NCBI GenBank assembly: GCA_033964015.1
Contig: CM066912.1
Span: 32,721,086-32,785,085, forward strand
Length of the DNA: 64,000 nucleotides
Direction: 5' to 3'
DNA from: Scolanthus callimorphus
Taxonomy: Eukaryota; Cnidaria; Anthozoa; Actiniaria; Edwardsiidae
The position numbers were made by a program, and so were the translations under genes. Of this stretch, positions 18,383-28,000 are shown piece after piece. Position 1 is the stretch's first letter. The number at the start of each line of letters is the position of its first letter. The notes below the pieces were generated by a model. The model searched no databases. It was not told the DNA's origin and was given only the letters and a program-made list of their open reading frames with translations.

Positions 18383-18609
18383 ATTCTCGTATCCAGAGCT
18401 CCCCAGCTCGTAATAATATGTAGTTTTATGTCTCACAAATAATAAAGACGACTAGGAAACGAATGCCAGTGTTATTTGGAAAGATACTGTTTTATAAGCG
18501 AGATTATGCTACGTAAGCCTGCGCGCTATTTCAGCCAATTTTAAAGTCCCTCAAATGGATGTCACCAGAGCCTCGAGGCGATCAGCCGGAGGGCTCTGGG
18601 TTCGAGAAT
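18383..18609. mobile_element. MITE family A, diverged copy 6
   Basis: Left terminus ATTCTCGTATCCAGAGCTCC and right terminus GGGCTCTGGGTTCGAGAAT frame an unrelated interior, suggesting insertion or recombination between copies. It lies about 25 bp after copy 5. Confidence 0.6.
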
Positions 18610-18871
18610 GCCGGGCGAAAAAAGCGAGGGTTGCCGCGGTTTACAGGGGTGAATGGTATGCGAACCGAGACCCCCCATTATGTCACTGTGATTATAATAT
18701 GACTGCAGCTTTCTAATATCCATAACCATTAGGTCGTGACATATTTATCATCCTTGACTTACCTTTCTATTGATATTGGTATTAACTATAACATGTGCAG
18801 TGGCTCGTTACAGAACACTGCATACACATACGGATCAATCTCGACGGACTTCCTAGAAGTGCTTCTCAAAA

Positions 18872-19087
18872 ATGGGTCAATCCTACACCAGCATTTTGCG
18901 AAAAAACAACGTGAATTTGGAAAACGAAATTAATGAAATCAAGAAAGAACTTCATGAAAAGGTGCATCCGTATCGAGAGGTGCTCCGTAATCTTGACTGT
19001 TTGGTTCTCGATAATACAATTCGTGAGACAACTGTGGGGCAACTGCGAGGACATACGATCGAGAACAAATGGGCTATTTATGAACAG
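18872..19087 (+). CDS. Lyase/EF-hand gene exon 1: myristoylation motif and DRE strand
   Basis: ATG 18872 opens 72 codons: MGQSYTS, a basic/acidic helix, then LDNTIRE. Donor CAG|GTATGC, phase 0. The upstream in-frame sequence offers no better start. Confidence 0.8.
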
Positions 19088-22000
19088 GTATGCGATTACC
19101 AAAAGTCATGTTTAATATTTGTTATAGGGGGTTTAAAATGAGAGTAACTGAAAGTAAGCTTTGTACGCGCACGGTCCGTTGCGTGGCATTTTACAACGAA
19201 ATTATGGCCTCGACAACCAACAATTCCTGCATTTATCACTGCTAACTTCTCGACAAACAATTATACTATATATCGTCATCGGTGAACTCTTTATTATATA
19301 ATTCAACTTACATTTAAATAAATATATGCAGTTGTTTTCTTTATTTTCGTGACCAAGAATGCAATACATTGTATGTTAATTATTTTATTATTTAGACATG
19401 AGTGTTTTACCTCCACTACTACTAAGAATATCGGTAGAAAAAAACGCGTTTCTATATCACATCGTTCTTGCCAAAACTAAAATAAAAAATAAAACCGTGC
19501 AATATCCTCTATTAATAATCAGAATAATACATAGCGCGAGGAGATATGGAATTTATCTTCACACGTTCACGTACATTTGATATTCCACTCAATATTCACT
19601 ACGCGCTTGCACTTGAAATGGCGCGCCGGCGCTTTTCGGACCTGTTCCTCAGTAAACCTGTTCCTCATGCCCTTGTACAGTAAGATATCCACGGTAACAC
19701 AACGGACCTGTTCCTCAGTAAACCTGTTCCTCACGCCCTTGTACAGCAAGATATCCACAGTAACACAACGGACCTGTTCCTCAGTAAACCTGTTCCTCAC
19801 GCCCTTGTACAGTAAGATATCGGGCACACAACGGACCTGTTCCTCAGTAAACCTGTTCCTCACACACAAACGGACCTGTTCCTCAGTAAACCTGTTCCTC
19901 ACCGCCTTTCGCCGCTGGCTATGCAAAATTATGAGGAAACGTCTTGTTCGGTATTTCAGTTGTGCTGACAATTCTGATCCATATTTTTTGGATTAACTTC
20001 CCGTGCTAAACTTAAAGTACCGTTGCTTTTTTTTCAGAAGTACTAACTCGGTAAGAATGTGGTTATTTTAACAGGTGAAGAAATGTGGTTTCGAACACAT
20101 GATCGTGGCCGCGTTTTCACACATGACTCGCCTGGGTGACACTTTCATCAAACAGCTCCACGAGAAAGGCGAAGACATGAGCAAGAAATGGGTATTTACT
20201 GAAGCCCTTGAAAAGATTGACAAAGACAAGGTTCCTGTGGCAGAGATAATCCCGGTCGGACTCAGGAAGAGCAAAGAACTTGGAATCAAGAATTGTATCA
20301 TAGAGATTGACCTGGTGTACAGTGGTATTGATTACACGAAGTTTAACTTCGAGGCGATGTGTGACCTTCTCGATTCAAGGTACAGTTATGCGTTCCATCT
20401 CTTGGGAGCCTTGTGATAACCAAGAGTGGATTACCAAGAGTTTCCATATTTACTATGTACGCCCGAATCACAGTCAGAAAAGTTTCTATTTTTAGAACTA
20501 GGATGCCCGCAAAAATTCGTCATCCACAGGGTTCCCACTTTCTTGCCACGCGAACAGTTGTGAGATCCAGCCAAAATTAAATCGCAGATCAATGGAAAAA
20601 CCGTTAAAATCGCAAAGATAAGGTAGGATATTCTCTATTTTGTTGTGTATTGGGTATACGAGCATTCGAGCCTGAGCATTCGAATACTTTCGCGCGCGAA
20701 ACTCAATCTAAAAATATACACTTTTCTGACTGTGATGTGGACAAATACAGTAGGGAAAGATTCTAACGTTAATCCACTCTTGTGATAACCTATTATCGTT
20801 TGCCCGGCTACTAGTCAAGTCGCCAGAGGGGGTTCACGTGCACCCCCCGGAACTAGTAACGAGACATACTGTTTTGGAACCCTTACGATGTCAAGAAACT
20901 GGTTCTAGATGTCCCACGGCCCAAAAAGTGTCCCACGGCCATTTTTTGGGCCGATTTTCGTTTTTTAATTATATTCTTTTGTTATTTAATTAGATTCAAT
21001 GAGGCAATTTTATAGACTGTAGTACTGTTCAGAAAAGCATTCCAGTCTTACCACTTATGCTATTATAGTGTCATTAATAGACTGAACACATTGTACAATT
21101 TACATGCCCGTTTTATACATGTTATGAGTATGTGACTGAAATACCAAAACAATATGCGTATGTGACGGGAAAAGGCTGAGACAGCAATTTAACTAGTCTA
21201 CATAGTTTTAGAATCTAAAGAGCTTTTTTGTACAGTGCTACAACCGATAAAATTGGCTCATTGAATCTCATTAAATAACAAAAGAATATAATTAAAAAAC
21301 ACAAATCGGCACAATAGTGCCAAGCTGCGGAATATTCGCAGAATTAACAATTAAACTGATTTTGAAAATAATGTTGTTGCAAGACTTCAAGAAGTTAAAT
21401 GTTAATATATTATCACTTACCACTGTTGCTCTACTTTATTTGAGCAAAAAATGAAATATTATGAAGAGAAAAACCTACTTGGGCTAGCAGGCGAGAGTTC
21501 ATTATTGACCAAATATGGTCATAAACTGACCACGAATAATCCACTGCTTGGTTCACCGCTACATGTTTCAACTACTAAGTTATATGTTTCTGGTATTAGT
21601 AATTCTCAAACTTTTCTTGACTTTATTTCTTTAGGATCAAATGGATTCGAGACAATTTATCGAAACAATCGCTTATCCTGGTCAACATTCGGGACTTTTT
21701 TGACGCCATTAGACTGAAGCCAGACAGAGTGCTTGGTATCGTGCGGTACATCTCCCTCATGAAAGAACCCATCTTTGGCATAGTGTATGAAGAGTCAGGT
21801 TTGTCTATCGTTTTTTTCCCCCGTCTGTCATGTTTGTCTGTCATGTTTGTCTGTCTGTCTGCTTGTCTGTCTGTTATATTTGTCTGTTTGTTATGTCAGC
21901 CTGCCTTCCTGTCTGTTTGCCATGCTGTCGTGTTTTTTGTCATGCCTGTATGTCTCGTGATTTTGTCTGCCTGTCTGTCATATTTGTTTGTTTGTCATGC

Positions 22001-25000
22001 CAGCCTGTCTTCCTGTCTGTTTTTCATGCTGTCGGGTTTTTTGTCATACCTGTATGTCTCTCATTATTTTGTCTGTCCGTCTGTCATGGTTGTCTGTCTT
22101 CTATATTTGTCTGTCTGTCATGTCTGTCTGTCTTCTATATTTGTCTGTCTGTCATGTCTGTCTGTCTTCTATATTTGTCTGTCTGTCATGTCTGTCTGTC
22201 ATGATGTCGTGTTTTTTCTGCCATGCCTGTATATCTCTCATGATTTTGTCTGTCTGTCTGTCGTAGGTGAATGTATTGATTGATAACTTACGTACTTTTC
22301 ATCGCTTGCGTCGTGTGTAGTTTCCGTTTCTTTTTATTTGTGTTATCGGTGTGTTGTTTTCTAAAATTTTCTTTATATGGACGTTTCTACTTACCATATT
22401 TTGAATCCCATACGTTTTCCTAGCTTATTTCGTACTTTAAATTATCGAAACTTTCGTCAAAACTTGTTCCCTGCTAGCAGAGGCCTCTTTTCTCTGCATT
22501 TCGCTGGCTGAGGTTCGCAAGGAAAAGAGACCTCTGCGCTAGGTCGAAACTCGCTTTGTTTTGCCGCCGTCCACAACCTTGGACGGTTTGCTGACCGTTT
22601 CTTGAGCCCACTATATGCGCACGCATATCTACAAACGCTTTCCGCTTGAGGGCTCAAATAATATCAGCAGAAAACGTCTGTAGATATGCGTGCGCATATA
22701 GTGGGCTCAAGAAACGGTCAGCAAACCGACCAAGGTTGTGGACGACGGCAAAACAAAGCGAGTTTCGACCCGGCGCAGAGGTCTCTTTTCCTCGCGAACT
22801 TCAGCCAGCGAAATGCAGAGAAATGAGGCCTCTGCTAGCAGGGAACAAAACTTGCAGATTTCGTGTAGGTCGCCATCTTTGTTTTGGCTCCAAAGAGCCT
22901 GGCACTAGCGACACAGGTAACCCACGTCACGCACTGGCATTGACAAACATGACATCTTCTTTGATATGCTTTGCATACAAGTGCTACTCACCACTTTTTA
23001 TACTTGAAGGAAAAAATCTGATAGAAGAGCTTGGTGTGTGGACGCGCGTGATGCGTAATGAGATGATCCGTTGTGGATTCGAACAGGGTCATCTTCTGAT
23101 TCACGTGCACGAACAATGGGGTCTACAAGATGCAATACAGTTAGAATGCTTGGCAAACGGCGCGACGGGGATATGGGCGGGACTCAGCATCGAGGGGGCA
23201 TCCATGGGGCATGCATGTTCTACTGTGACTTTGATGAACCTTGTGCGCATGGGCAATAAAAAGGTGACGTGGCTGTGTGCGAATACATATATGTTATTTA
23301 CCGGCAGGGAGGTCCGTATAGGAAAACATTGTGACCGAGGGCTGGAAAATGTTGACCAGGCCGAGGTCACAGTTTTTCACTATAGGGACCGACCTAAAGC
23401 CGGTAAATAACTTATTTATTTTTTCCAACTCTAAAATTTGATTTTTTCAATGAAAACAAGCGCGCGCAAATGGTTACCGTGACCTAGATCAGAGATAAGA
23501 AAATATCGCCCCCCGCGCGCGCTCTAAGAACCATTCAGAATGCAGAATTCGTTACCGTGCCCTCGAGGAAAAAAAAAAATCCTAAGGGAAGATTTCCTAG
23601 TGAGCGTGTCTTACCTAGCTATACTATGCCGTGCCATGTTTTGATTGGCTAATAAGTCATATCGCGTGACGTCACTGGATAAATGTTCACGAGAAGGCGA
23701 GGTTCCGTGCCTGAACTAATTGGAGAACAGGGGCATAGCCAGGATTTGAGAAAGGGAGGGTCACATCTGTACAAATGTATGGTGCCCTTTTTCAGCTTAC
23801 CGATTTTTTTCTTAATGTTTACTGTATTTTTCTTCGATAAAGGGGGTGGGGTCACAGGCATCACAGGACCCCCCTAGCTACGCCCATGAAGAAGGATTTC
23901 TGTCATGAGATAATATAAACAAGAATATTCAGAGAAATTAATTTTCTCAGTCGATTTCTTCTCAATTCAAACCAAGAATGTGTGTCAGTTAAACGTGCGG
24001 CAGAATAAGTTGAGTGGCAGCCTGCAGCCTGTTTCCTCTTGAATAAGAAGGGTTTGAGCTTTGATTTGTGGGAAGAGCCGAGAGGGGCATCGAAAATTTG
24101 ACATTTAGTTGCTACATGTTTTTCAATTATAGTCATTAGGGTCGACTAATTGACTTTTCAATATTCAGGTGTTAAAGAGGTATAATTGTACGGAGCTGCG
24201 ACGAGCTGCAATTTCTGTCACCAAGATTGTCACGGGGCATGACAGCTACGAACTGCAGCCCGTTTATGGCTCACGCGCCTTAGATATGGTGTTTGGTATG
24301 GAGATACCGGATCAAGATGACTTCAGGTTCGCTTGTCTGACTGTTCGCTTGTCCGTCTATTGCATGTCTGTCTGCCTGCTTGCCTGCGTGTCCGACTTTC
24401 CGTCCGTGTGGCCATCTGTTGCATGATTACCCGTCCGTGTGGCCGTTTTTTTGCATTTCTGCCTGTCCGTCTGTCTGTTTAGTCGTAGGTTTGGCCGTCT
24501 ATTGCATGCCTGCTTGTCTGTCTGTTTGTCCGTGTTGCCGTCTGTTGCATGACTGCTTGTTTGTGTATCTATCTGTTTGTCCGTGTCGCCGTCTTTTGCA
24601 TGACTGCCTGTCCGTCTGGTGTTCGTGCGCGCCGTCTACTGCATGTCTGCTTGCCTGTCTGACATTGTCTGTCTGTGTGGTCGTCTATCACAGCTGTCCG
24701 TTTGTATGTCTGCTTATCTGTTGTATCTTATCTGCCTGTCTGTTTCTCTTTCTCCTTCAGCTGTCTTTTCGTTCATTTGTCTGCCTCATCGTTAAATAAT
24801 TAGTAATAAAGATAAAGAAACTGGGGGAATTGAATATGATCAGCCATGCAGTTGGCAATATATTTATGCTTGAAAATAACTTATGCTTAAGTTCCGCTGG
24901 CAAGAAAGGGTCTTAATTTGTTTGCGCGCACGAGTGTCACCTTCTTTCTATTACAATAAACTACCATACGAACTTATGAGTTCGCGCCACCTGTCTTCCC

Positions 25001-28000
25001 GATCCTACAGCTGTCAATCAAATAAAATCTAACCAATAATATCCCTAGCCTGCGAGCTGGCTCTTCAGTAGGATATTTGATTTTTTTGGCGTGCGGTATT
25101 CTAAAGTGTCCTGGTCATCCATGAGCATTGCTACTATCGTTTTTCTGTTTGGATATATTGTGCATCGTGTTCCCTGGTTTAATAATCAAATTAAAGCTTA
25201 TACCTTCTGCAATACTGTTGGTTTTGTGGACAGCATGGCGAATTCTTTGATGAAGAGCCCCCAATGCGCATGACCACGCTAGCATCAGCTGCCATGATAG
25301 CTCATCGGCTAAAAAAACTTGTTTGGACAAGACCAGCAATTTACAAAGGAGCGCGGCCAGAGAATGAAGGAGGTACGTGGATATATTTTACCCGTTTGTT
25401 TTTTTCCTTTCTTTCTTTCTTCTCTTTTTGCCATAATATTCAAGTCCGCGTTTTTTGCTTCAACAATAACCATTAAAGTCAAAGCTTCTTGAAGACAGGA
25501 CATGTTGTTCTCGAACGTGTAGACGAGTAGATGCAACCACAGGAGAGACTTGGAAACGTGTGTATTTTAATAATACTTTGGGTTTTCTTTTTAGGTTATG
25601 TTGAAGGATTTGCATACTAATCGCAAAGAAGAGTATATGAGTGCTAGCGGGATCGCTATGCTGTTTGACCGTTCTGGAGGAAAGTTGACCGAGAAGATGA
25701 GCGACGTTCTGGATAAGACTACTGCCACTAGTGCGCATGTCGAGAATTTGATCGCAGAGGTACGAGAAATTTTCTGAAATCCCTATTGCACGCTTACAAA
25801 TCTCGCCAAAGGCCCCTGGCCTTGAAGGTTAAATTTTTAAGTGGTCCTTTCTTCTACTTCTACTTCTGCCATGTAACCAACAACTTAACAACTGACGCTT
25901 ATGCCCTCGTGTGCTCTTTGGGTGCCTATTTCTTGTCAATATAGATCCGGGAGATGTGGGACGCGTGGGACCTTGGAGACGGCGTGAAAAATGACCAACT
26001 CGAGTTCGGGTCTAAGTCACTAACACTCATGTGCTCTTTGGGTACCTATTTCTTATCAATGTAGATCCGGGAGATGTGGGACGAGTGGGACTTGAGAGAC
26101 GGTGTGAAAGATGACCAACTTGAGTTCGACGCCTTCTATAATGGCTTCATGGCACCGTATTTTGGTTGCTATCGATGTGACGAGACTAAGAAGGCACTGA
26201 AATGTATCGACATGGATCAGGATGGGGCAGTGGACTGGAACGAGTTCGCGGTGTACCTCAAGTGGGCCGGCAACCAGTATCCGGAGGTAATTAACATATC
26301 GCCAGAAATCTGATGAGCATGAACTTTGTGTGTAGGCTTTGTGGGGGTCCTGTGGTCTTTTACATCCCCAGCCAGCCTCTCTTTGTTGTAGTTTTCATAT
26401 ATTCCTAGTAAGCAATGAGCTAGGAAATCAGTTAGGAAGTCTAATAAATGTTTGGGCCAGAAATTTAAACTGTTTTCATGAGTTGAACCAGGGGCTCATA
26501 AGTAGGGGTGTCCCTCTGATATAATTCTTGATAAGGCGTTTTGACAGACCTAGTTATTTTTAGATTGGTATTTGCTCTTGTTTCTAATGCCGCTGCGGTC
26601 CCGTTTATTTAGAATAACAATAGCAGAGAACAACAAAAAATCAGTGCTTGCACGTGCATATCTTGCAAACGACAGGCGTCGCTGATACAACGAACTTGAT
26701 TGGCTAGTAAAACAAAAGCTTTACAATTTTATAGCGGAGCTCCAGCGCGGGCCGAAGGCCCGCGCTAGCGGAGCACCATACCTAAGAGAAAAACGTATAG
26801 TATACTATTATCGAGTTGATTTTTGAACGTCACGGGCATTATGGATCTTTTTGATGACGTCATTGATGACGTAAGGGCACGTGACTTTGGTATAGAGTTC
26901 CTCTTATGGTCTTTGGAAATTTGTCCAAGTTTGGCTTCTATAGAAGCTACCCTTCGGGAGATATGATTTTTTCTTTATTTTTCTGGTATTAAACCTATAG
27001 CGTACGCCGTCCGTCCGTCCGTCCGTCCGTCGTCCGTGTACACATGGGAAAAGAAAAAATTATATCTCCTCAAGGGAACACGCTAAGACAACCATACTTA
27101 GGATATTTTGTCTATGCCACAAGGGGGGTGCTGTAACCCGGACACGTGATATGACGTCATCGATGACGTCATCTATGCTTGAAAAATGAATATCTCGTGA
27201 AGGGAAGACTCTAAGACAACCAAACTTGGGTAGTGTAGTCTAGACCACCAGATGAGCGAAATGAAGTGGTCACGTGATATGACGTCATCGATGACGTCAT
27301 CTATTCTTGAAAAATGAATATCTCGTGAAGGGAAGACTCTAAGACAACCAAACTTGGGTAGTGTAGTCTAGGCCACCAGATGAGCGAAGTGAAGTGGTCA
27401 CGTGATATGACGTCATCGATGACGTTATCTATGCTAGAAAAATTAATATCTCGTGAAGGGAAGAGTCTAAAAGAACCAAACTTGGGTAGTGTAGTCTAGG
27501 CCACCAGATGAGCGAAATGAAGTGGTCACGTGATATGACGTCATCGATGACGTCATCTATGCTTGAAAAATGAATATCTCGTGAAGGGACGACTCTAAAG
27601 CAACCATATAAACCATGTACACATGGAATCCCTTTCATTCACATAGAAAATTATAACCACGAGCTCCGCTTTTAGCCAGTGGCTAAATCTATATATTAGC
27701 GGTAAAACATTTCTAAAAATAACTAGGTCTGTCAAAATGCCTTATCAATAGGGCAATACTAGAGAGGGACGCCCCTATTTATGAGCCCCTGGTTGAACAT
27801 ACAAAGGAGGCCTTATACTCGCATGGCAGACATTGCAGGTACCACTGACATGTGTGACATCGCTCGGTGCGGTATGTACTCTAACTTTCGATTCTATTTT
27901 CAGACAAAGACAGCAGAGGAACTACTATCCACCGCTTTTCGTAAAGGCCTCATCCCAGCCATGCAGGACGAACTGGTGAAGGACAAAGCGCCAGACATGG

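Larger units (their letters stand above)
17708..18871. other. Intergenic region with family A MITEs
   Basis: Probable ELAC1 3' UTR, then a region of three CACGTGATC-type sites (18008-18120) flanking family A MITE copies 5 and 6. No gene is seen. Confidence 0.5.
26733..27700. mobile_element. Inner element (AGCGGAGCTCC ends) carrying a satellite; second copy at 29152
   Basis: Left end TAGCGGAGCTCC with a GCGCGGGCC/GGCCCGCGC hairpin and GCGGAGCACCATA; right end GAGCTCCGCTTTTAGCCAGTGGCTAAATCTATA. Both ends recur at 29152-29390 around a much shorter interior, so this is a defined mobile unit whose interior varies. Confidence 0.7.
26482..27798. mobile_element. 1.3-kb DNA element with about 90-bp terminal inverted repeats
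   Basis: GTTGAACCAGGGGCTCATAA at 26482 is mirrored by TTATGAGCCCCTGGTTGAAC ending 27798; further inward TTTTGACAGACCTAGTTATT pairs with its complement near 27720. It sits wholly in the last intron of the lyase gene and encloses a second element and a satellite. No transposase frame. Confidence 0.8.

Noticed and set aside
19567..19996. Frames of 134 and 139 codons on opposite strands
   Set aside because: Translation of a 66-bp minisatellite inside an intron.
21729..22283. 184-codon Cys/Val/Leu-rich frame
   Set aside because: Begins in real exon 3 but soon runs through the TGTC array; the donor after 21798 ends the coding part.
22646..23410. 254-codon frame read as one exon
   Set aside because: Only 23010-23263 is coding. 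The 5' part is the arm of the inverted repeat and the 3' part is repeat D.
25069..25273. Earlier start for lyase exon 6 (frame beginning SRIFDFFGVRYSK after CTCTTCAG)
   Set aside because: In phase and open, but it does not connect to the conserved middle of the exon without a frame change and adds a hydrophobic stretch with no place in the fold. Kept as an alternative only.
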